In this document: piece after piece, positions 1-5,175 of the stretch
Numbering within the stretch: the first letter of the stretch is position 1
How the letters are laid out: every line of letters starts with the position of its first letter
Origin: CAZRQL01 sp964602415
Lineage (GTDB): Bacteria; Bacteroidota; Bacteroidia; Cytophagales; Flammeovirgaceae
Assembly (NCBI GenBank): GCA_964602415.1
Contig: CAZRQL010000054.1
Coordinates: 1-9,320, forward strand
DNA length: 9,320 nucleotides
Reading direction: 5' to 3'
Position numbers and translations under genes: made by a program
Notes under the pieces: model-generated
What the model was told of the DNA's origin: nothing
Databases searched by the model: none
The model's input: only the letters and a program-made list of their open reading frames with translations

Positions 1-138
1 AATGACTCAAAAACGCATACGAGGCGGTCTGTTTTGGGTTGCAGGGGCATTGCCACAAGCTATTTTTTTAATATACAGCCTCTTGATATAGCTTCAAAAT
101 AATTATTATTTTTGTGGGGTGGTTTTTTCGCAGGCTGA
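1..138. repeat. Direct repeat, copy 1 (promoter-bearing)
   Basis: This segment matches 4921-5058 in the same orientation. The differences I can see are C/T at 56 versus 4976, one extra T in the T-run at 63-69, G/A at 91 versus 5010, G/A at 121 versus 5040 and T/C at 123 versus 5042. Similarity fades after the shared CAGGCTGA (131-138), although short matches (AGC, AAGTG) may continue to about 157. The left end is not defined: the window starts inside or exactly at the repeat, so it may extend upstream. The copy contains the promoter candidate that would serve the regulator gene at 183. Confidence 0.95.
83..114 (+). promoter_or_regulatory. Bacteroidota-type promoter in repeat copy 1
   Basis: A TTG at 83-85 is followed after 21 nt by TATTTTTG at 107-114, which fits the TAnnTTTG form of the Bacteroidota -7 box. 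Transcription would start near 120, giving a leader of roughly 60 nt before the regulator gene at 183. The identical arrangement is kept in repeat copy 2. The -33 box is only CTTG, so its strength is uncertain. Confidence 0.6.
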
Positions 139-182
139 CATTAGAAGCAAGTGTGAAACTACAATTACAACTTTAAAATACA

Positions 183-764
183 ATGCAAGACCTACTATTT
201 GACTTTATATCAAAATACATTTCTCTTACAGAAGATGAAAGGAACGTATTACTTTCATTAAATCTATTTCATTCAGTCAAGAAAGGCACCATTTTACTCA
301 AAGAAGGACAATATTCGAAAGAAAGCTATTTTGTTTTAAAAGGCTGTATTCGGATTTATTACATTATAGACGGAGAAGAAAAAACGACTGCCTTTTACAC
401 AGAAATGAACGCCTTAACACCTCATTGTGTGCTTAATAAAACATCTTCTGATTATTTCATTAGTTGTATTGAAGACAGTATCCTTTTAGTTTCAAATTCT
501 GATATGGAAGCAGAAGTAAACAGTAAATTTCCAAAGTTTGAAATAATGTGTGGGAAATTGTCACAAGAATTATTGGCTAAACAACAAATAGACTTTGACG
601 AGTTTAAAACTTCATCTCCTGAACAACGCTACCTAAAATTATTACAAAAAAGGCCAGACCTTATCCAGCGAGTGCCACAGCATCAATTAGCAAGCTATTT
701 AGGTATTAAACCCCAATCTTTAAGCAGGCTAAGAGCAAGAATTTTAGAAAAAAGTAAAGCCTAA
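183..764 (+). CDS. Crp/Fnr-family transcriptional regulator
   Basis: This 193-aa protein has the size and layout of the short Crp/Fnr regulators common in Bacteroidota. Residues of about 25-110 form a cyclic-nucleotide-binding-like beta-roll (…KKGTILLKEGQ… then YFVLKGCIRIYY). A linking helix follows, and a C-terminal winged helix-turn-helix lies at about 147-190 (PEQRYLKLL, then QLASYLGIKPQSLSRLRARI) with the recognition helix near 176-188. The phosphate-binding cassette of true CRP (Gly-Glu and Arg-Ser/Thr-Ala) is not visible around residues 70-95, so cAMP binding is doubtful and the ligand is unknown. No Fe-S cysteine cluster is seen. The start is the first ATG after the repeat-borne promoter. 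The gene lies 82 nt upstream of the barrel/hydrolase operon, which it may control; that link is inference from position. Confidence 0.92.
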   Translation: MQDLLFDFISKYISLTEDERNVLLSLNLFHSVKKGTILLKEGQYSKESYFVLKGCIRIYYIIDGEEKTTAFYTEMNALTPHCVLNKTSSDYFISCIEDSILLVSNSDMEAEVNSKFPKFEIMCGKLSQELLAKQQIDFDEFKTSSPEQRYLKLLQKRPDLIQRVPQHQLASYLGIKPQSLSRLRARILEKSKA

Positions 765-772
765 TTTCATTT

Positions 773-783
773 CTTAACTTAAG
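773..783. promoter_or_regulatory. Small palindrome, possible operator
   Basis: CTTAACTTAAG is an inverted repeat with 5-bp arms around one central base. Its centre lies about 33 nt upstream of the -7 box at 811 and roughly 45-50 nt upstream of the expected transcription start, close to where Crp-type activators often bind. It could be a site for the neighbouring regulator, but short AT-rich palindromes arise by chance and no second copy supports it. Confidence 0.22.
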
Positions 784-810
784 TGAACGGTTTTAGGCAA
801 GCCGCCAATC

Positions 811-818
811 TACTTTTG
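811..818 (+). promoter_or_regulatory. -7 box of promoter for the barrel/hydrolase operon
   Basis: TACTTTTG fits TAnnTTTG exactly and lies 28 nt before the ATG at 847, leaving a leader of about 20 nt. A clear -33 TTTG is absent: the region about 19 nt upstream reads GGTTTTAGG (789-797) and is only T-rich. A weak -33 box would fit a promoter that needs an activator, for example the regulator encoded just upstream. Confidence 0.45.
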
Positions 819-846
819 CAGCATCATTTTAATCAATTAAAAAGAT

Positions 847-1467
847 ATGCAAAAGAAAATGTTTTGGATTGGGCTTGTCTTTTTATTGGCAAGCAATCTA
901 CGTATCAACGCACAAGATGCCAAACAAGACAACAACTACAAAAAATGGTTTGTTGGGAGTACACTCTATTTATTGGGTAATTTTGATAACACAAACAACC
1001 CTGAATATATCCAATTAAATGTTGGATACAGAATAACACCTAAAGATGTTGTTTCCTTTAGATTTAAACGTTCCATTTATGCTTGGCCATTGGGCATACC
1101 TTTTAGTTCACCCTCATTTGATGCTCCAGGAGAGAACTACCCCGGACACGCCCGAATCCTCGCGCCTACATTAGGATACCAGAGATTTTTTTGGAAAGGA
1201 GCCTACGCCTCTATGCAGGCATTAAATGCTTTTGAAAAATATTTTGATTTGAATAAAAACAAAATTGGAAATGGATACACATTGTATTTAGACTTCTATT
1301 TGGGTTACCAATTTAAGTTTTTTAAGAAACGCTTCTTTTTTGAACCAGCCATAGGAATCAGTACTTGGCCTTTAAGAACGGGGGTTCCTGAGTCTTTTAA
1401 AGCCATAGATAAAAAGTGGCCTAATTACTTTATTCAACCCGGATTTGATTTTGGATTTAATTTTTAA
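847..1467 (+). CDS. Small outer-membrane beta-barrel-like protein, paralog A
   Basis: The 206-aa product begins with a Sec signal peptide (basic MQKK, hydrophobic core, cleavage likely after Ala-22 before Gln in INAQ). The mature part alternates polar and aromatic residues in strand-like stretches, such as YIQLNVGYRIT, ILAPTLGYQRFFWKGAYA, LYLDFYLGYQFKFF and FFFEPAIGIS. It ends in FGFNF, the terminal Phe typical of outer-membrane barrels. At about 184 mature residues, an 8-stranded barrel is plausible. I do not recognise the family or a substrate. The next gene is a clear paralog, with shared blocks YKKWFVG, LLGNF, YQRFFWKG and a C-terminal GFNF; identity looks like roughly 40% by eye. It is the first gene of a tight operon, and a longer ORF overlapping its start in another frame (783-980) is a shadow. 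Confidence 0.85.
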   Translation: MQKKMFWIGLVFLLASNLRINAQDAKQDNNYKKWFVGSTLYLLGNFDNTNNPEYIQLNVGYRITPKDVVSFRFKRSIYAWPLGIPFSSPSFDAPGENYPGHARILAPTLGYQRFFWKGAYASMQALNAFEKYFDLNKNKIGNGYTLYLDFYLGYQFKFFKKRFFFEPAIGISTWPLRTGVPESFKAIDKKWPNYFIQPGFDFGFNF

Positions 1468-1479
1468 AATTAAAAAGTG

Positions 1480-2109
1480 ATGATAAGGAAAATATTTTTC
1501 ATCGGCTTTGCCTTAATGATGGTAAGCACACTTCAACTCAAAGCACAATATGCTAAAACAGATAGCACTTACAAAAAGTGGTTCGTAGGCACTTCTTTGT
1601 TTGTGTTATTGGGTAATTTTGATACAGAAAATCCACCCAATTTTGCCCAATTGGATATTGGGTATCGGCTTACAGGCAAAGATGTCATCAGATTTTCTCC
1701 CAAAACTTGGAAATACGCATGGCCGAATGGTATCCATCCATTTTTAAACAAAGCCTACAAAAAGCCCGAAGAAAAATTCCCGGGATATGTCCGTGAAATT
1801 GGTGTCACTTTATCTTATCAACGATTTTTTTGGAAAGGTTTGTATGCCCAATTAGACGTTATGCCCACTTGGCAAATATTCGTGAATGACAACGGAAAGA
1901 AAATTAAAGACGGTTTCCAGATTTTCAATTCCTACCGTGTGGGCTATCACTTCAAACTATTCAAGGATAAGTTTTTCCTCCAACCATCCGTATGTATGAC
2001 GCATCGTGCCTATCATACTGAATTACCTGATGGGTTTAAACATTTGGACGATAAGTGGTCAAAATTCGTTTTTCCTGAACCGGGATTAAATATTGGTTTT
2101 AATTTTTAA
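1480..2109 (+). CDS. Small outer-membrane beta-barrel-like protein, paralog B
   Basis: I chose the ATG at 1480, 12 nt after the previous stop, rather than the overlapping in-frame GTG one codon upstream. The 209-aa product has a signal peptide ending at …LKAQ, strand-like aromatic segments (FAQLDIGYRLT, GVTLSYQRFFWKGLYAQLDV, NSYRVGYHFKLF, KFFLQPSVCM) and a C-terminal GLNIGFNF. It aligns along its whole length with the preceding gene, so the pair arose by tandem duplication and has since diverged; B has extra residues in the loop before the conserved FPG/YPG position. Function is unknown. Because the barrels differ mostly in presumed loops, different ligands or a two-barrel assembly are possible, but nothing in the sequence decides this. 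The hydrolase gene follows after 11 nt. Confidence 0.85.
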   Translation: MIRKIFFIGFALMMVSTLQLKAQYAKTDSTYKKWFVGTSLFVLLGNFDTENPPNFAQLDIGYRLTGKDVIRFSPKTWKYAWPNGIHPFLNKAYKKPEEKFPGYVREIGVTLSYQRFFWKGLYAQLDVMPTWQIFVNDNGKKIKDGFQIFNSYRVGYHFKLFKDKFFLQPSVCMTHRAYHTELPDGFKHLDDKWSKFVFPEPGLNIGFNF

Positions 2110-2120
2110 ATACTAAAAAT

Positions 2121-3581
2121 ATGAAGCATAAAATCAAATCCGTATTGGCAATCATTAGCTTCATTGCAAATAGTGCTTGTTCACAACAATCTTTTAATCA
2201 ACCAATAAATCGCACCGAAGATGTGGTGATTGACAGCATCAGATTTGAAGCTTATGAAGGATTTGTGGATGTTCCAGAGAACTATCAGGATGCAAAGTCC
2301 AAAAGGATTCAACTTCCTGTATTCATCATTAAATCTCCCAATAAAAAACCACAAGAACCCGTTTTTTGGTTTGATGGCGGCCCCGGTGGAAGCAACATCA
2401 TTTCACGAGATAAAATCAACTTGCGTTCCGCTGCTAATGCACTGAAAAATCACGATTTTGTATGTGTGGGCTATCGGGGCGTGGATGGCTCGGTAAAGTT
2501 GGAAGCAAAGAAAATCTCAAAAGCATTCAAAGGACTTGATAATGAAATGTTGAGTGAAAAGTCTATTGATAACATCAAAGAGAAAATTAAAGACTTTAGA
2601 GATGAATTAATAAAAAATAATATTGATATCAACCAATACAATATTCTAAATGTAATTGAAGACGTAGAAACCGTAAGAAAGCAATTAGGGTATAAGAAAA
2701 TAAATTTATTGTCCGTAAGTTATGGAACCCGAGTAGCGTTGTTGTACAGTTTTATATATCCTGAAATTATCCATCGGACTTTAATGATTGGTGCCACGCC
2801 ACCTGGATATTTTTTGGCAAGACCCGAACAAGCAGAAGAAGTGATTGATGAATATGACCGGTTGTATAAAGAGCAATTCAATAGCGATTTTTCAATTAAA
2901 GAAACAATGAAAAAGGCGTTTGAAACCTTGCCAAAAAGGTGGTCGATATTCAGGTTAGATGCGGATAAAATAAAAGCAGGCACAAACAACGCTCTGTACA
3001 ATGCGGGTCTTGCTGTTTCTGTTTTTGATGCTTACAATAAAGCCGTGCAAGAAAAAGATTATAGTGGCCTGTTTATGTTGCAAAAGCTTTCGGATGTAAG
3101 CCATCCCAAAGTGATGGGCGATGTATATGCCAAAACAGTAAGTGCCGATTGGGAGAACGACAAGGTTTATGCAATGGAAATACGCAATAGCTCAGCTATT
3201 TTAGGCGGAAACGTATCATTGTTATATGCGGTTACTTCCGAAGAATGGGCTATACAACCTATCCCTGCTGCTTATCAAAAGTGCCAACAATCGAATACGG
3301 AAACCTTAATCATCAGCGGTAGCCTAGACCATAGAACCCCACCAAAAATTGTAGAAAAAGAGTTAATGCCTTTCCTTATCAAAGGTAAGCATGTCATCCT
3401 AAAAAACAGTGCTCACATTGATATTTTGACCACCGTAATGAAAAGTGAAACCTTTCTTTCACAATATTTTGATAGCGGAATAATTGACGAAGCAACATTA
3501 TTAGTTCCTGAAAAAGTAGATTTTACACCCAAAATAAAAATGAGTAAAACAAAAATATTTTTGTTTGGTGTAGTGAAATAG
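2121..3581 (+). CDS. Exported alpha/beta hydrolase, peptidase S33-like
   Basis: This 486-aa protein has the parts of an S33-type (proline iminopeptidase/tripeptidyl aminopeptidase-like) hydrolase. GGPGG at 86-90 forms the oxyanion-hole loop (HGGPG in relatives; here Asp-85 replaces His). A nucleophile elbow SVSYG has Ser-200, Asp-403 sits in SGSLDHRTPP and His-432 in NSAHID. The triad order and spacing are complete. A helical cap of about 150-200 residues (roughly 220-380) sits between elbow and Asp, as in S33 enzymes. The N-terminus carries a signal sequence; ANSAC-20 could be an atypical lipobox (Asn at -3), so a periplasmic or lipoprotein location is possible. The first elbow residue is Ser instead of Gly. 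The substrate is unknown: peptides or esters are both possible. The gene is 11 nt downstream of the twin barrel genes, which suggests hydrolysis of something handled at the outer membrane. Confidence 0.9.
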   Translation: MKHKIKSVLAIISFIANSACSQQSFNQPINRTEDVVIDSIRFEAYEGFVDVPENYQDAKSKRIQLPVFIIKSPNKKPQEPVFWFDGGPGGSNIISRDKINLRSAANALKNHDFVCVGYRGVDGSVKLEAKKISKAFKGLDNEMLSEKSIDNIKEKIKDFRDELIKNNIDINQYNILNVIEDVETVRKQLGYKKINLLSVSYGTRVALLYSFIYPEIIHRTLMIGATPPGYFLARPEQAEEVIDEYDRLYKEQFNSDFSIKETMKKAFETLPKRWSIFRLDADKIKAGTNNALYNAGLAVSVFDAYNKAVQEKDYSGLFMLQKLSDVSHPKVMGDVYAKTVSADWENDKVYAMEIRNSSAILGGNVSLLYAVTSEEWAIQPIPAAYQKCQQSNTETLIISGSLDHRTPPKIVEKELMPFLIKGKHVILKNSAHIDILTTVMKSETFLSQYFDSGIIDEATLLVPEKVDFTPKIKMSKTKIFLFGVVK

Positions 3582-3655
3582 CGAAAATATTGAGTAATTA
3601 GGGGGCTCATTGTAAAAAGATAGACTGACAAAACACAAAAATCTGAAAATTTTAA

Positions 3656-4207
3656 ATGGAAATTTTAAATATACAAACAACAAGACTCAACATTCGACAC
3701 CTCGAATTAACAGACCTTTCTGGTTTTCACATCTATCGTTCAAATCCAGAAGTTACAAAATATCAAGGTTTTGATGTGATGACAATCGAACAAGCCGAAG
3801 AATTTATCGAAGACAACTCGACAAAGTGTTTTGGTAAAGCAGGTGAATGGGTGCAATATGGTATTGAAAATAAAGAAACGAAACAACTTGTTGGCGATTG
3901 TGCCATTAAACTTGACCAACACGACACAAGAATTGCTGAAATCGGAATAACCATTTCGCATCTCGAACAAAAAAAAGGTTATGCAAAAGAAGCTCTACTT
4001 GGAATTTTGACTTTTCTCTTTGACACGGTAAAAATCCACAGAGTAGTTGAAATTGTGGACGCTGAAAATGTTGCTTCAATTAATCTATTGAAAAGCGCAG
4101 GTTTTAGACAAGAAGGTCACTTTATTGAAAATATCTTCTTTAAAGGAAAATGGGGAAGTGAATTTCAATTCGCAATGCTAAAACGTGAATGGGACAGCAG
4201 AAAATAA
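3656..4207 (+). CDS. GNAT N-acetyltransferase, RimJ/RimL type
   Basis: The 183-aa protein starts like the RimJ/RimL (Acetyltransf_3) group: TTRLNIRHLELTD, followed by an N-terminal helix pair with FIEDN. Motif A contains AEIGITI (94-100) and the acetyl-CoA pyrophosphate loop QKKGYAKEAL (105-114). Motif B is VDAENVASINLLKSAGFRQEG (134-154), and the protein ends with a FKGKW…FAMLKREW segment typical of the family. It should transfer acetyl from acetyl-CoA to an amine; family members act on ribosomal protein N-termini, antibiotics or polyamines, and the substrate cannot be read here. The gap of 74 nt after the hydrolase gene shows no TAnnTTTG box, so it is either co-transcribed or a promoterless cassette. 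The start is the only ATG fitting the family N-terminus. Confidence 0.92.
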   Translation: MEILNIQTTRLNIRHLELTDLSGFHIYRSNPEVTKYQGFDVMTIEQAEEFIEDNSTKCFGKAGEWVQYGIENKETKQLVGDCAIKLDQHDTRIAEIGITISHLEQKKGYAKEALLGILTFLFDTVKIHRVVEIVDAENVASINLLKSAGFRQEGHFIENIFFKGKWGSEFQFAMLKREWDSRK

Positions 4208-4212
4208 AATAC

Positions 4213-4250
4213 TTGGCAAACCAAAACAACGAACCGCTAACAGACGGTTC
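4213..4250. other. Two small hairpins after the acetyltransferase gene
   Basis: TTGG (4213-4216) and CCAA (4221-4224) can pair around CAAA. GAACCG (4231-4236) pairs perfectly with CGGTTC (4245-4250) around CTAACAGA. No T-run follows, so a strong intrinsic terminator is unlikely. The string GCTAACAGACGGTTCAAC resembles the left end of some integron recombination sites (…CTAACAATTCGTTCAAG…), but the matching right-hand GTTRRRY end is not evident. Confidence 0.4.
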
Positions 4251-4308
4251 AACAATTAACAATAAGAAAAATATTTTTTACATATACAACAACTTAACAA
4301 ATAAAAAT

Positions 4309-4668
4309 ATGCTGACACAGATAAATCCAAAGTTACCAATGCGTGATAAGGCAGTTACAAAGGACTATTACGTAAACAAATTAGGTTTTCAAACTTCTGG
4401 CCACCATGACTTTGAGGGTTATTTAATTGTGCATAAGGACAACATCGAAATTCATTTTTTTGACTTCAAAGACCTTGACCCGAAAGAAAACTATGGACAA
4501 GTATATATAAGAACAAACGACATTGATAAACTTTACCAAACGCTTTTAAACAGCAAAGTTTCAATTCACCCAAACGGTCATTTAGAAACAAAACCTTGGG
4601 GACAAAGAGAATTTGCATTGCTTGACCCGGACAACAATTTATTGACTTTTGGACAGAGTATAAAATGA
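4309..4668 (+). CDS. Bleomycin-resistance-protein-like VOC family protein
   Basis: I start at the ATG at 4309, giving 119 aa, the usual length of bleomycin-binding proteins (about 120-125 aa). The upstream in-frame extension to 4189 overlaps the acetyltransferase gene and has no family match. The N-terminus (PKLPMRDKAVTKDYYVNKLGF, residues 7-27) is the classic first beta-alpha unit. IEIHFF (46-51) and VYIRTNDIDKLY (65-76) follow, and the end PWGQREFALLDPDNNLLTFGQ (96-116) is the hallmark of the Ble/BRP branch. Family members form dimers that sequester bleomycin-type glycopeptides without catalysis; the metal-ligand pattern of glyoxalase I is not evident. Whether this protein binds bleomycin or another compound is inference. 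It follows the GNAT gene by 101 nt, without a recognisable promoter, and precedes a long palindromic region. Confidence 0.88.
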   Translation: MLTQINPKLPMRDKAVTKDYYVNKLGFQTSGHHDFEGYLIVHKDNIEIHFFDFKDLDPKENYGQVYIRTNDIDKLYQTLLNSKVSIHPNGHLETKPWGQREFALLDPDNNLLTFGQSIK

Positions 4669-4717
4669 AAGTCGAAACTGTATAGACAACCAGAAGAATG
4701 GCAGCCACTAATAGGTG

Positions 4718-4821
4718 TTTGGCAAAAAAAGCGAGTTCAGTGCTTAAATGAAGCTTTGTTCTTCGTATCAAGTTCAATGCTGGCAGACAGTTTAGTGCTT
4801 TGAAATCCGCTTCTTCGCCAA
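4718..4821. repeat. Long imperfect palindrome after the VOC gene
   Basis: Paired blocks are TTGGC (4719-4723) with GCCAA (4817-4821), AAGCG (4729-4733) with CGCTT (4808-4812), and TTCA (4736-4739) with TGAA (4801-4804). Internal loops AAAAA/CTTC and AG/ATC separate them. Further in, AGTGCT occurs on both sides and could pair with G·T wobbles, and the loop holds GAAG…CTTC (4750-4764). This is a long bulged cruciform of roughly 100-120 nt, comparable in size to the larger integron attC sites. The flanks (CACTAAT at 4706-4712; CAGGTTG at 4834-4840) do not fit the attC core consensus well. It could instead be a structured 3' end or a repeated intergenic element. Confidence 0.55.
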
Positions 4822-4840
4822 GCGCAAAACCGTCAGGTTG

Positions 4841-4870
4841 TGAAATAACCCAATTTCTTCCATTATTTCA
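4841..4870. repeat. Perfect 8-bp inverted repeat
   Basis: TGAAATAA (4841-4848) and TTATTTCA (4863-4870) are exact reverse complements around a 14-nt pyrimidine-rich loop. The stem is AT-rich and no T-run follows, so it is a poor terminator. GGTT (4836-4839) can pair with AACC (4847-4850) in an alternative fold that excludes the main stem. Confidence 0.5.
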
Positions 4871-4893
4871 GGCATACCAAGCGCGTTCAAGCT

Positions 4894-4947
4894 CCGCCTG
4901 AGTTTTTGAAAGGCACAATGAATGACTCAAAAACGCATACGAGGCGG
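4894..4947. repeat. Imperfect dyad spanning the left edge of repeat copy 2
   Basis: CCGCCT (4894-4899) pairs with AGGCGG (4942-4947), and GTTTTTGA (4902-4909) pairs with TCAAAAAC (4927-4934). The bulge is asymmetric (2 nt on the left, 7 nt on the right) and the loop is 17 nt. An outer pair AACCCAA (4847-4853) with TTGGGTT (4954-4960) could enclose it. The right arms lie inside the direct repeat and are therefore also at 7-14, 22-27 and 34-40, which predicts that the left arms lie just upstream of the window. Confidence 0.55.
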
Positions 4948-5058
4948 TCTGTTTTGGGTTGCAGGGGCATTGCCATAAGCTATTTTTTAATATACAGCCT
5001 CTTGATATAACTTCAAAATAATTATTATTTTTGTGGGGTAGCTTTTTCGCAGGCTGAT
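4921..5058. repeat. Direct repeat, copy 2 (promoter-bearing)
   Basis: This is the second copy of the segment at 1-138, in the same orientation, with only a few substitutions and one single-base difference in a T-run. It lies 118 nt upstream of the TonB-dependent receptor gene and provides that gene's only recognisable promoter. Since the receptor gene shares the right-hand composition, this copy may be the resident one, with copy 1 arriving with or created by the AT-rich module; the reverse cannot be excluded. Confidence 0.95.
5002..5033 (+). promoter_or_regulatory. Bacteroidota-type promoter in repeat copy 2
   Basis: TTG at 5002-5004 and TATTTTTG at 5026-5033 are separated by 21 nt, exactly as in copy 1. 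Initiation near 5040 would give the receptor mRNA a leader of about 135 nt. Conservation of both boxes and spacing between copies, while the sequence diverges just downstream, supports a functional role. Confidence 0.6.
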
Positions 5059-5175
5059 GTTCTACAGCTAAGTGGGCAAAATTGACACTTGAGGCCGTAA
5101 ATTATACGCTCCAGGGATTTCTGGTTGCAGACTGCTTGCCCTGAGGTGAACTTGGCAGCATAAAAACTCAAAAAG

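Larger units (their letters stand above)
1..5058. mobile_element. Candidate acquired module bounded by direct repeats
   Basis: Six genes lie between two near-identical direct repeats (1-138 and 4921-5058). The enclosed DNA is visibly more AT-rich than the genes to the right: a single sampled line in the GNAT gene is about one third G+C, while one in the TonB receptor gene is about half. The gene content (regulator, small barrels, exported hydrolase, acetyltransferase, drug-binding protein) is typical accessory cargo. No integrase, transposase or resolvase is present, so a mechanism cannot be named. The repeats are too long and too diverged for a fresh target-site duplication. Recombination between pre-existing repeats, or integration of a circle carrying one copy, would fit. 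A dispersed intergenic repeat present twice by chance is the main alternative. Confidence 0.35.
4669..5175. other. Gene-free junction region
   Basis: No credible gene is seen on either strand in these 507 bases. It contains, in order, a long imperfect palindrome (4718-4821 core), a perfect 8-bp inverted repeat (4841-4870), a nested dyad (4894-4947) that runs into the second repeat copy, that copy itself (4921-5058) with its promoter, and then about 115 nt of leader before the receptor gene in which I recognise nothing. CCAAGCGC occurs twice (4818-4825 and 4877-4884). The composition shifts here from AT-rich on the left to more balanced on the right. Confidence 0.7.

Noticed and set aside
783..980. 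65-aa reading frame overlapping the start of the first barrel gene
   Set aside because: It lies in another frame over the promoter and the signal peptide of a well-supported gene, and its sequence shows no protein-like pattern.
3591..3609. TGAG…CTCA inverted repeat after the hydrolase gene as a terminator
   Set aside because: The stem is only 4 bp with an 11-nt loop and no following T-run, so it is within chance expectation.
4189..4308. N-terminal extension of the bleomycin-binding-like protein
   Set aside because: It overlaps the acetyltransferase stop, consists of low-complexity Asn/Lys-rich residues, and the ATG at 4309 gives the exact family length and N-terminus.
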